This document shows, piece by piece, positions 1 through 7,345 of a stretch of 36,882 nucleotides of DNA. Below the pieces are notes generated by a model. That model saw nothing but the letters and a program-made list of their open reading frames with translations. It was not told the origin of the DNA and did no database searches. The DNA comes from Gammaproteobacteria bacterium. Lineage in GTDB: Bacteria > Pseudomonadota > Gammaproteobacteria > Pseudomonadales > Azotimanducaceae. Position 1 is the first letter of the stretch; every line of letters starts with the position of its first letter. The DNA lies in assembly GCA_026709365.1 (NCBI GenBank), contig JAPOTD010000056.1, forward strand, positions 1 to 36,882, read 5' to 3'. The position numbers and the translations under genes are program-made.

Positions 1-572
1 CTTTGGCCGGCCCGGTGGTCGCTGGGGCGGTTGTGCTTGATCCGGGGCGCCCCATCGACGGGCTCAAGGACTCCAAGCAGCTGTCCGCCAAGCGCCGGGA
101 TGAACTCGCGGCCCTGATCCGCGAGCGGGCCATCGCCCATGCCTTGGGCCGCGCCGAAGTCGCCGAGATCGACCGGCTCAACATTCTGCAAGCCACCCTG
201 CTGGCCATGCGCCGCGCGGTCGCCGCGTTGGCGGTGCGGCCTGAACGGGTGTTCGTTGACGGCAACCGCTGCCCGGAGCTGGACGTGCCCGCGGTGGCTG
301 TGGTGGGCGGCGATGCATGGCTTGCGCCGATCAGCGCCGCAGCGATACTCGCCAAGACCGCCAGGGATGCGGAGATGGCCCGGCTGGCCGACGACTTTTC
401 CGGCTACGGCTTCGAGCGTCACAAGGGCTACGGCACCCAGGCGCACCTTGCTGCCCTGCAGGCGCTGGGCCCCTGCCCGATGCATCGCGCCAGCTTTGCG
501 CCAGTGCGCGCTGCTGCTAAATTGCACCCCCAACACCATCAGGAAGGGTCGCGGTTCGATGAGCGCTGCTGA
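1..572 (+). CDS. rnhB: Ribonuclease HII, 5' end cut by window edge
   Basis: RNase HII cleaves the RNA strand of RNA-DNA hybrids and removes single ribonucleotides misincorporated into DNA; it acts in the cytoplasm. The reading frame is already open at base 3, and the N-terminal stretch carrying the GxDExGRG motif lies outside the window, so roughly 20 residues are missing. Visible family marks are LKDSKQLS near the start, a conserved DGNRCP segment, [13 protein letters not shown] with its catalytic-site Asp, and [11 protein letters not shown]. The C-terminal tail after about residue 175 is not conserved. The stop lies inside the start of dnaE (14-nt overlap), so the two are probably translated from one message, as in many gammaproteobacteria. 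The TTG at base 3 is an internal Leu codon, not a start. Confidence 0.95.
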   Translation, partial: LAGPVVAGAVVLDPGRPIDGLKDSKQLSAKRRDELAALIRERAIAHALGRAEVAEIDRLNILQATLLAMRRAVAALAVRPERVFVDGNRCPELDVPAVAVVGGDAWLAPISAAAILAKTARDAEMARLADDFSGYGFERHKGYGTQAHLAALQALGPCPMHRASFAPVRAAAKLHPQHHQEGSRFDERC

Positions 573-3500
573 GTTTGTCCACCTGCGCACCCACAGCGAG
601 TACTCCGTAGTCGATGGACTCCCCGGCGTCGATGACTTGGCGCGCCGGGCCGCCGAACTCGGCATGGGGGCCATTGGCCTCACCGACCACGGCAACCTCT
701 TCGGGCTGATCAAGTTCTATCGCGCCTGCCTCAAGGCTGGGGTCAAGCCGATCGTCGGGGTGGATTTGCCCCACCATGCCGCCGAGGGCGGGGCGCCGCT
801 GCGCTTGACGGTGATCGCCTGCGGTTCGGCGGGCTATCGCAACTTGATTCAACTGACCTCGCTGGCCTACGTCGGCGGCGAGCATCACGGCGCCGTGACC
901 ACCGCGGAGGTTCTCGACCGCAGCGACGGCCTCATCGCGCTCTCCGGGGCGCGGGATTCGGAGATTGGCGAAGCGCTGCTGCGCGGCGACGAGAAGGGCG
1001 CGCGGCAAGCCTCCGGCGCCTTGGCGGAGCGCTTCGGCGACCGCTTCTACCTGGAGGTCCAGCGCACGGGCCGCGAGGACGAGGAGGCCTGCCTGCGGGC
1101 CGCCGTTGCGCTTGCCGAGCGGCTCGAACTGCCGATGGTGGCCACCAACGAAGCCTGCTTTCTGGCCGCCGAGGACTTTGAGGCCCACGAAACCCGGGTC
1201 TGCATCCACGAGGGCAAAGTGGTCAACGACCCCCGTCGGCCAAGGCGCCACTCGGCGGAACAGCACCTGAAAGGCGCCGACGACATGGCGCAGCTGTTCG
1301 CCGACCTGCCGGAAGCGTTGGCCAACAGCGTCGAGATCGCCAAGCGCTGCACCTTGGAGCTGGCGCTCGACCAGTCCCAACTGCCGGACTATCCCGTGCC
1401 CGAGGGCGAGACCCTGGAGAGCTTCCTGGCCCAAGCCGCCGAGCAGGGGCTGGCCGAGCGCCTGGCGGAGCTGCGCGCCCTGGATGCCTACCCCCTCGAC
1501 GAGCCGGCCTACCGGGAGCGCTTGGCCGATGAGCTGCGCATCATCAACCAGACCGGCTTCCCGGGCTACTTTCTCGTGGTCATGGAGTTCATCGCCTGGG
1601 CCAAGGAGCAGGGCATTCCGGTCGGCCCGGGCCGGGGCTCTGGCGCCGGGTCGCTGGTGGCCTACGCGCTGCGCATCACGGACTTGGATCCCGTCCACTA
1701 CGACCTGCTGTTCGAGCGCTTCCTCAACCCTGAGCGGGTGTCGATGCCGGATTTCGACGTGGACTTCTGCGTCGAGGGCCGCGACCGGGTCATCGCGCAC
1801 GTCAGCGAGCGCTACGGCAAGGATGCCGTCAGCCAGATCGCCACCTTCGGCACCATGGCCGCCAAGGCGGTGGTGCGCGACGTGGCCCGCGCCCAGGGCA
1901 AGCCCTACGTCCTTGGGGACAAGCTCTCCAAGCTCATTCCCAACGAACTCAACATCAAGCTGCGCGATGCCGTGGCCAAGAGCCCGGAGCTTAGGGACTT
2001 CATCAGCGGCGACGAGGAGGCCGCTGAGATCATGGACATGGGCTACAAGCTCGAAGGCATCGTGCGCAACGTCGGCCGGCACGCCGGCGGGGTGGTGATC
2101 GCGCCCTCCCGGCTGACCGATTTCGTGCCGCTGTACGTCGATGAGCGCAGTGGCGGCCTGATTTCGCAATACGACAAGGACGATGTGGAGAAGGCCGGCC
2201 TGGTGAAGTTCGACTTCCTGGGGCTGACCACGCTGACCATCATCGACTGGGCGGTGCAAGCCATCAACCGCGGCATTGAGTCTCGCGGCGGCGGGGCGCC
2301 CGTGGACATCAACCGAGTGCCTCTGGACGATGCCGCCACCTTTGACCTGCTCAAGCGCGCCGAAACCACCGCCGTGTTCCAACTGGAGTCCCGGGGCATG
2401 AAGGACTTGGTGCGCCGCCTGCTGCCGGACCGTTTCGACGACATCCTGGCACTCGTCGCGTTGTTCCGGCCCGGCCCGCTGGACAACGGCACCCACGACG
2501 ACTACATCCATCGCAAGCACGGCAAGGAGGCGGTCGCCTATCCGCATCCTGACTTGGAGCCGGTGCTGAGCGGCACCTTCGGCACCATCATCTACCAGGA
2601 GCAGGTGATGCAGATCGCCCGGCGCCTGGCCGGGTTCAGCCTCGGCCAGGCGGACATCCTGCGCAAGGCCATGGGCAAGAAGAACCCGGTGGAGATGGCC
2701 AAGGTGCGCAGCGACTTCATGGCCGGCGCCGAGGCCAACGGCGTGGACAGCCGGCTTGCCAAGAGCCTGTTCGACGAAATGGAGACCTTCGCCGGATACG
2801 CCTTCAACAAGTCCCACTCCGCCACCTACGGCCTGATCGCCTACCAGACGGCGTGGCTCAAGGCCCACCACCCGGCCGAGTTCATGGCCGCCAACCTGTC
2901 CGCCGCCATGGACCACACCGACAAGGTGGTCACCCTGATCAACGAGGTGCGCCGCATGGGCCTTAAGCTGCGGCCGCCCAGCGTCAACCTCAGCGAGTTC
3001 CGCTTCTCGGTCATCGACGGCGACATCATCTACGGGTTGGGCGCGGTGCGCGGCGTCGGCGCCATGCCCGTGGAGTGCATTGTCCAGGCCCGCAAAGGGG
3101 GGAGTGAGGCCCGCAAAGCAGAGGTCGAGGCCCACCACGCGGGAGACGGGGGGCGCCGGGACGGGCGCTTCGAGAGCTTGGCCGCGTTTTGCCTGCGGGT
3201 TGACGTCAAGCGGGCCAACAAGCGCGTGATCGAAGCCTTGATCCACGCGGGGGCGATGGATGAGTTCGGTGCGCCGGGGGAGGACTTGGGCTTGGTCCGC
3301 GCCAAGCTGCTCGGTGAACTCGACCAGGCGCTGCAGGCGGCGGACCAGCACTCCCGGGACGCGGCGCTCGGCATCGGCGACCTGTTCGGCGGCGTCGGCG
3401 AGGATCGCCAGCCCGCCCCGCAGGCGGCGGTCAAGCCGCAGCCCTTCCAGGAACGGATCGAATTGGAGCGCAACGCGCTCGGGCTGTACCTCACCGGCCA

Positions 3501-4098
3501 TCCCGTGGAGCCCCACTTCGCCGAATTCAGCGCACGCTGCCAGCGCCTCGATGAACTGCGGCCCAGGGAGAGCCGCCAGCGGGTGTTCGGCTTGGTGATG
3601 GACTTGCGCAGGATGCGCGGCAGGAAGGGCCGCAACGCGGGCCAGGAGTGGGCCGTGGCCGTGATTGACGACAGCACCGCGCGCGTCGAGGCGATGGTTT
3701 ACGCCAAGACCTACGAGAGAATCGGCCACAAGCTGGAAAAGGGGCAAGTCCTCGTGCTGGAGGGCGAGGTGCAGCCGGACGAGTACAACGGCGCCCACAA
3801 GATCATCGTCGAGGCCGCCTTCACCATTGACGAATGGCGTGAGGAGAACCGTCCGATCCTGCGCATCGGCATGAGCCACAAGGATGCCCCCGCCGACTTC
3901 TCCAGCCGCCTGGCGGCCAGCTTGCAGCCCTATCGGGTTGAGGAGGGCGGATCGTCGGTCTTCGTTGACTACCAAGGGTCGAAGACCGCTGGCAGCATCC
4001 GCTTGGGCTGGCGGGTCAAGGCCAGCGAAGCCTTGGTGACGCACTTGAGGACCGAGTACGGCGACGACCGGGTTCGGGTGGGCATGGACGGTCCGTGA
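559..4098 (+). CDS. dnaE: DNA polymerase III alpha subunit
   Basis: Catalytic subunit of the replicative DNA polymerase III holoenzyme. The product is 1179 residues, against about 1160 in E. coli. An N-terminal PHP domain begins with [13 protein letters not shown]. The catalytic motif PDFDVDF lies at residues 397-403, giving D400 and D402 as metal ligands, with a third Asp at 552 in KFDFLGL. The [10 protein letters not shown] block lies just before it, and an OB-fold region near residues 995-1080. I chose ATG 559 because AGGAAGG lies 11 nt upstream and the PHP motif starts a few residues in; an in-frame extension back to 139 would run through rnhB. Oddity: around residues 844-865 there is an insert built on an in-frame 21-nt repeat (AGGCCCGCAAAG at 3086 and 3107), not present in E. 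coli DnaE as I remember it. The stop overlaps tilS by GTGA. Confidence 0.98.
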   Translation: MSAAEFVHLRTHSEYSVVDGLPGVDDLARRAAELGMGAIGLTDHGNLFGLIKFYRACLKAGVKPIVGVDLPHHAAEGGAPLRLTVIACGSAGYRNLIQLTSLAYVGGEHHGAVTTAEVLDRSDGLIALSGARDSEIGEALLRGDEKGARQASGALAERFGDRFYLEVQRTGREDEEACLRAAVALAERLELPMVATNEACFLAAEDFEAHETRVCIHEGKVVNDPRRPRRHSAEQHLKGADDMAQLFADLPEALANSVEIAKRCTLELALDQSQLPDYPVPEGETLESFLAQAAEQGLAERLAELRALDAYPLDEPAYRERLADELRIINQTGFPGYFLVVMEFIAWAKEQGIPVGPGRGSGAGSLVAYALRITDLDPVHYDLLFERFLNPERVSMPDFDVDFCVEGRDRVIAHVSERYGKDAVSQIATFGTMAAKAVVRDVARAQGKPYVLGDKLSKLIPNELNIKLRDAVAKSPELRDFISGDEEAAEIMDMGYKLEGIVRNVGRHAGGVVIAPSRLTDFVPLYVDERSGGLISQYDKDDVEKAGLVKFDFLGLTTLTIIDWAVQAINRGIESRGGGAPVDINRVPLDDAATFDLLKRAETTAVFQLESRGMKDLVRRLLPDRFDDILALVALFRPGPLDNGTHDDYIHRKHGKEAVAYPHPDLEPVLSGTFGTIIYQEQVMQIARRLAGFSLGQADILRKAMGKKNPVEMAKVRSDFMAGAEANGVDSRLAKSLFDEMETFAGYAFNKSHSATYGLIAYQTAWLKAHHPAEFMAANLSAAMDHTDKVVTLINEVRRMGLKLRPPSVNLSEFRFSVIDGDIIYGLGAVRGVGAMPVECIVQARKGGSEARKAEVEAHHAGDGGRRDGRFESLAAFCLRVDVKRANKRVIEALIHAGAMDEFGAPGEDLGLVRAKLLGELDQALQAADQHSRDAALGIGDLFGGVGEDRQPAPQAAVKPQPFQERIELERNALGLYLTGHPVEPHFAEFSARCQRLDELRPRESRQRVFGLVMDLRRMRGRKGRNAGQEWAVAVIDDSTARVEAMVYAKTYERIGHKLEKGQVLVLEGEVQPDEYNGAHKIIVEAAFTIDEWREENRPILRIGMSHKDAPADFSSRLAASLQPYRVEEGGSSVFVDYQGSKTAGSIRLGWRVKASEALVTHLRTEYGDDRVRVGMDGP

Positions 4099-5390
4099 AC
4101 CCGCTGATCCGCCACCTGCGGCTTGAGCTGGCGGACTTTGACCATCGGCGCCTGGCGGTGGCCTTCTCAGGCGGCTTGGACTCCACCGTTCTCCTGCACG
4201 CCGCCGTCGGCGCCGCCCTGCCGGCCCCGGTGGTGGCCGTACACGTCAATCACGGCCTGCATCCAAGCGCCGACCAATGGCAGGCGCATTGCGAAGCGGT
4301 CTGCCGGTCGCTGGGCGTCGAACTGCTGAGCCGTCGCGTTCAAGTGGCGGCCGGCAACCTCGAGGCGCAAGCCCGACGCGCCCGCTACCGGGCCTTTGCC
4401 GCCCTGTTGGACCCCGGCGACCTGCTGCTGCTGGCCCACCATCAGGACGACCAGGCGGAAACGGTGCTGATGCGCCTTGCCCAAGGACGGGGCGTTGCGG
4501 CCATGCCCCGCGCTCGGCGGCTGCCCGACGGCCCGGCGCTGCTGCGTCCGTTCCTCGACGTCCCCAGGCGGGCGCTGCGGGATGCTGCTGAAGAGCTTGG
4601 CCTTGACTGGATGGAGGATCCCGGCAATGCCGATGCTGCCTTCGACCGCAACTTCCTGCGCCATGCGACGCTGCCCCGCCTGACTGAGCGCTGGCCCGGC
4701 CTGAATGCCGCCTTGGCCCGCGCCGGTCAGGCCCAGGCCGACGTTGAAGCCTTGCTGCGCCATCTGCTCGATCGCGAGACGCTGCCCTTGAACGACTTGC
4801 CGCCCGCCCTTCGGCCCCGGGCGCTGCGCGCTTGGCTGGCCCGTTTCGATGAACAAGGCGCCAGCGAGCGGGCGCTGGCCGAGTTCGCTGCCCAATTCGA
4901 TGCTCCGCCCGATGCCCAGCCGGAACTGCGCCTGGGCCGCGGGCGGTTGCGTCGCTGGCGCGGCGCGGTCTGCTACGTTCCGGCTGCGCCGGCCCTGGCG
5001 GCCTGCTACAAAATGCGGCCGCCCGGCTTGCTGCGGCTGCCGCATGGCGAATTGGTGGTTGAAGAGGCTGACAGCAGCGGCGGGTTTTGCGCAGCGGGTG
5101 CGCTGACCGTTCGATTCCGCCGCGGCGGGGAGCGGATTCGTTTAGCCCAAGGTTCGCGCTCTCTCAAGCAGGCGATGCGGGATGCCGGCCTGCCGCCTTG
5201 GCTGAGGGCCGGCCACCCCTTGCTGTACAGCGGCGATGCGTTGGTCGCCGTGCCGGGCGTGGCGGTCGCGGCTGATGGCGAGCCGCGGTCGGGGCCGCGC
5301 TGGCGGGCGATTTGGACACTAGGGCAAAGTCGTCGGAGTGACGCTAGAATCCGCCGCTCACTAATTTCAACGCATAGGAAAACGCCATGA
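4095..5390 (+). CDS. tilS: tRNA(Ile)-lysidine synthase
   Basis: TilS attaches lysine to C34 of the CAU-anticodon tRNA(Ile), using ATP, so that the tRNA reads AUA instead of AUG; it is normally essential. The 431-residue length matches the E. coli enzyme (about 430). The PP-loop ATP pyrophosphatase motif SGGLDS is at residues 26-31, followed by VHVNHGLHP and the LLLAHHQDDQAET block typical of the family. The C-terminal third holds the TilS substrate-binding and C-terminal domains. Start is GTG at 4095, overlapping the dnaE stop (GTGA), which suggests translational coupling. The last 20 or so residues are low in conserved features and overlap the promoter-like sequence and start of the thiolase gene (ATGA overlap). 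In many relatives accA sits between dnaE and tilS; it does not here. Confidence 0.96.
   Translation: MNPLIRHLRLELADFDHRRLAVAFSGGLDSTVLLHAAVGAALPAPVVAVHVNHGLHPSADQWQAHCEAVCRSLGVELLSRRVQVAAGNLEAQARRARYRAFAALLDPGDLLLLAHHQDDQAETVLMRLAQGRGVAAMPRARRLPDGPALLRPFLDVPRRALRDAAEELGLDWMEDPGNADAAFDRNFLRHATLPRLTERWPGLNAALARAGQAQADVEALLRHLLDRETLPLNDLPPALRPRALRAWLARFDEQGASERALAEFAAQFDAPPDAQPELRLGRGRLRRWRGAVCYVPAAPALAACYKMRPPGLLRLPHGELVVEEADSSGGFCAAGALTVRFRRGGERIRLAQGSRSLKQAMRDAGLPPWLRAGHPLLYSGDALVAVPGVAVAADGEPRSGPRWRAIWTLGQSRRSDARIRRSLISTHRKTP
5345..5350 (+). promoter_or_regulatory. Probable -10 box (TAGAAT) for the thiolase gene
   Basis: TAGAAT lies 36 nt before the thiolase ATG, inside the end of tilS. No good -35 hexamer stands 16-18 nt upstream (a TTGGAC at 5312 is 27 nt away). 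An AGGA Shine-Dalgarno follows at 5377-5380. The same GC-flanked TAGAAT occurs before the gene at 19883. This could give the thiolase its own transcript in addition to read-through from tilS. Confidence 0.4.
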
Positions 5391-6568
5391 ACGAAGTGGT
5401 CATCGTCGATGCGGCCCGCTCCGCCGTGGGCAGGAAGGCAGGCTCGCTGGGTTGGGTGCATCCGTCGGACACCTTGGGCCCGGTCATTATGGGCCTGCTG
5501 GCGCGCAACGGGCTGCAGTCCAGTCAAGTCGATCAGGTGGTCGGCGGCTGCATCAACAAGCTCGGCGCCCAGGGCATGAACGTCATCCGCACGGCTTGGC
5601 TCGCCCACGGCGGCGTCACCGAGACGCCGTGCATCACCATCGATGCCCAGTGCGGCTCCTCCCAAGAGGCCGCCATGCTCGCCCACAGCCTGATCCGCTC
5701 CGGCATGGCCGATGCGGTGATGGCCTGCGGGGTCGAGAACATGACGCGGCTCAGGATCGGCTCGGATGCGGTTGGCCTGCCGGAGTCCTACGGCAAGCCG
5801 GTGGCGCGCAGCTACTTCGAGCACTTCGAGTTCACCAGCCAGTTCGAGGGCGCGGAGCGGATGGCGGAGAAGTACCAAGTGACCCGCGACGACGCCGACC
5901 GCTTCGGGCTGGCCTCCCAACTGCGGGCGGCCACGGCCCAGGACGAGGGCCGCTTCAAGGCGCAGATCATTCCCTTGGAAGTGCCCGTGTTCGACGGCGA
6001 GGGCCAAAAGACCGGGGCGACACAAGTCTTCGACACCGACGAAATCCCCCGCGACACCAGCCTGGAGGCGCTGGCCGGCTTGAAGCCGGTGGCCCGGGAG
6101 GACGGCATCCACACCGCCGGCACCTCCTCGCAGATCGCCGACGGGGCCGCTGCGGTGCTGATGATGAGCGCCGCCCACGCCGAGTCCCTGGGCTTAACGC
6201 CCATGGCGCGGATCCTGGAGACGGCCTTGGTGGGCTGCGATCCCGTGCTGATGCTGGAAGGCCCGATCCCAGCCACCGAAAAGCTGCTGGCCGCCAGCGG
6301 CCTCGGCATCGACGACATCGACGTCTTCGAGGTCAACGAAGCCTTCGCTTCCGTGGTGCTGTCCTGGGCCAAGACCGTCGGCGCCGACCCCGCCAAGGTG
6401 AACCCCAACGGCGGCGCCATCGCGCTGGGCCACCCGCTGGGTGCCACCGGTTGCTTCCTCATCACCAAGGCGGTGCATGAACTGAAGCGTTCCGGCGGCG
6501 ACTACGCGCTGGTCAGCATGTGCTGCGGGGGTGGATTGGGCACGGGGACGTTGGTGCAGCGGGCTTAA
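5387..6568 (+). CDS. Thiolase-family acetyl-CoA C-acyltransferase
   Basis: Thiolase fold enzyme of 393 residues that either cleaves 3-ketoacyl-CoA to acetyl-CoA plus a shortened acyl-CoA or runs the reverse condensation. The nucleophilic Cys89 lies in TIDAQCGSS, NEAFAS holds the Asn/Glu block, GGAIALGHPLGATG carries the catalytic His, and SMCCGGGLGTGT near the C-terminus carries the second active-site Cys. All catalytic residues are therefore present. No FadB-like partner lies next to it, so its place in fatty-acid or steroid side-chain degradation cannot be read from context; sequence flavour (RTAWLAHGGV, ENMTRLRIGS) is closer to degradative acyl-CoA thiolases than to PhaA. ATG 5387 overlaps the tilS stop by 4 nt and is preceded by AGGAAAA. 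Confidence 0.93.
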   Translation: MNEVVIVDAARSAVGRKAGSLGWVHPSDTLGPVIMGLLARNGLQSSQVDQVVGGCINKLGAQGMNVIRTAWLAHGGVTETPCITIDAQCGSSQEAAMLAHSLIRSGMADAVMACGVENMTRLRIGSDAVGLPESYGKPVARSYFEHFEFTSQFEGAERMAEKYQVTRDDADRFGLASQLRAATAQDEGRFKAQIIPLEVPVFDGEGQKTGATQVFDTDEIPRDTSLEALAGLKPVAREDGIHTAGTSSQIADGAAAVLMMSAAHAESLGLTPMARILETALVGCDPVLMLEGPIPATEKLLAASGLGIDDIDVFEVNEAFASVVLSWAKTVGADPAKVNPNGGAIALGHPLGATGCFLITKAVHELKRSGGDYALVSMCCGGGLGTGTLVQRA

Positions 6569-6612
6569 GGGCGAGCCACAACTGTCCGATTCTCCGAAAG
6601 TCTGCTAATCTG

Positions 6613-6635
6613 CCTGTCAGTAATTCAACCACAGG
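6613..6635 (+). promoter_or_regulatory. Inverted repeat before the antitoxin gene, possible operator
   Basis: CCTGT (6613-6617) and ACAGG (6631-6635) form a perfect 5-bp inverted repeat with a 13-nt spacer. The right arm overlaps the Shine-Dalgarno of the AbrB-type antitoxin. Antitoxins of this fold commonly bind palindromes in their own promoter, so an autoregulatory operator is plausible, but the arms are short. Confidence 0.3.
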
Positions 6636-6643
6636 ATATGGAG

Positions 6644-6895
6644 ATGCCGGAAACACTGGTCGTGTCCAATCGCGGTCAGATTACCCTGCCAGCCGCAACC
6701 CGGAAGCGCTTGGGCATCAACGGTGGCGACGTCGTGATACTAGAGGATCGTGGCAATGAAATCGTGCTCAAACCGGGCGTCGTAGTTGAAGTCGATGTTT
6801 ACTCCGCTGAGCAGATCGCTCAATGGGATGCTGCTGACAGGCTCGAAGGCCCGGAACGCCAGCGCATTGTCGATGCCGTCTCGCGACGGCAGTGA
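6644..6895 (+). CDS. AbrB/MazE-type antitoxin (VapB-like)
   Basis: Small 83-residue DNA-binding protein of the SpoVT-AbrB swapped-hairpin fold. The diagnostic stretch is VVSNRGQITLPAATRKRLGI followed by GGDVVILEDRGNEIVLKP; the acidic-basic C-terminal tail (about residues 50-83) would be the toxin-neutralising part. I prefer ATG 6644 to ATG 6638, because AGGA at 6633-6636 leaves 7 nt before 6644 but only 1 nt before 6638. The stop overlaps a GTG that begins a PIN-domain toxin stub, the normal layout of a VapBC operon. As the toxin is broken, the antitoxin is probably an orphan, either decaying or kept for another regulatory use or to neutralise a toxin encoded elsewhere. Confidence 0.85.
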   Translation: MPETLVVSNRGQITLPAATRKRLGINGGDVVILEDRGNEIVLKPGVVVEVDVYSAEQIAQWDAADRLEGPERQRIVDAVSRRQ

Positions 6896-6981
6896 AGTTG
6901 TTTCTCGACGCCAACGTGTTGTTCACGGCGGCGCACAATCCGAGCGGAAAAGCGGCGTTTTCATCAGGCGATCCAGCGTGA
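6892..6981 (+). pseudogene. VapC-type PIN toxin, 5' stub only
   Basis: A GTG at 6892 overlaps the antitoxin stop and opens a frame starting VKLFLDANVLFTAAHNPSGKA. This is the first strand and helix of a PIN-domain ribonuclease, including the first catalytic Asp (LFLDANVL). After about 23 codons the similarity ends; the frame stops at 6979-6981 inside sequence belonging to the opposite-strand XRE gene. A PIN toxin is normally about 130-150 residues, so more than 100 residues are gone and the protein cannot be active. The break falls near 6955-6965, the same point where the opposing XRE gene loses its own 3' end, so one deletion or recombination event explains both. Confidence 0.8.
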
Positions 6982-7198
6982 AGCGCCCAAGATCGGCGTT
7001 TCGGATGCGTGAGAAGTCCGCGGCGGCAAATCGAGTCAGGGCTGCGGCCTTTCGCACCGACAACTCGCGCTGGTCCAGTGTCATGATGATGCGGGCGGCA
7101 AGAACCGCCTTGGCATGCTTCAAGTCCGCTTCCGGATCGCCGAGATCACGATACACATTGCCGCTTCCTTCGATCAGTTCGAACTCGGACTCGTTCAT
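6923..7198 (-). CDS. XRE-family (HigA-like) antitoxin with altered C-terminus
   Basis: 91-residue helix-turn-helix protein of the type that follows a HigB/Gp49-like toxin. VYRDLGDPEADLKHAKAVLA and LSVRKAAALTRFAAADFSRIRN, then DLGRFTLDRLMK, match the family's conserved core and DNA-recognition helix. After DRLMK the expected short end (typically a few residues such as MLNxL) is replaced by an unrelated tail ending SDCAPP, read from the antisense of the PIN-toxin stub. The DNA-binding domain is thus essentially complete and the protein may fold. ATG at 7198 is chosen because its first bases overlap the stop of the HigB fragment; an in-frame extension to 7336 reads through that fragment in the wrong frame. 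Function as an antitoxin is doubtful without a toxin. Confidence 0.72.
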   Translation of the reverse strand: MNESEFELIEGSGNVYRDLGDPEADLKHAKAVLAARIIMTLDQRELSVRKAAALTRFAAADFSRIRNADLGRFTLDRLMKTPLFRSDCAPP

Positions 7199-7326
7199 GA
7201 CAACACCTCGCGTTTCAATCGGGCCAGCCGGGCCGCGATCAGATCGATCTCCGGCTTCGGCGTCCGTATGTCCATTTTCGACTTCTTCCGGAATGCGTGG
7301 ACCACCCAGAGCTTTCCAGCCAGCTC
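7195..7326 (-). pseudogene. HigB/Gp49-like toxin, C-terminal fragment
   Basis: On the minus strand, a frame ending in TGA at 7197-7195 (overlapping the XRE ATG) reads KLWVVHAFRKKSK followed by a TPKPEIDLI block and RLARLKREV. This is the characteristic C-terminal third of the phage-derived Gp49/HigB2 family (DUF891), RelE-fold mRNA interferases. In that family the toxin gene precedes the XRE antitoxin gene with such an overlap. No start codon or N-terminal half exists: upstream the frame merges into the 3' end of the ATPase gene at about 7346. About 43 residues of an expected 100-120 remain. It is too short for most gene callers but unmistakable by motif. Confidence 0.75.
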
Positions 7327-7345
7327 GGTATTGCAACCTTGGCCG

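Noticed and set aside
517-4044. Very long open frame antisense to dnaE (over 1100 codons), and similar ones opposite glcB (12115-14310) and alaS (23277-25148)
   Set aside because: They mirror the codon structure of confident genes in GC-rich DNA, have low-complexity His/Gly/Val/Leu-rich translations and no family motifs.
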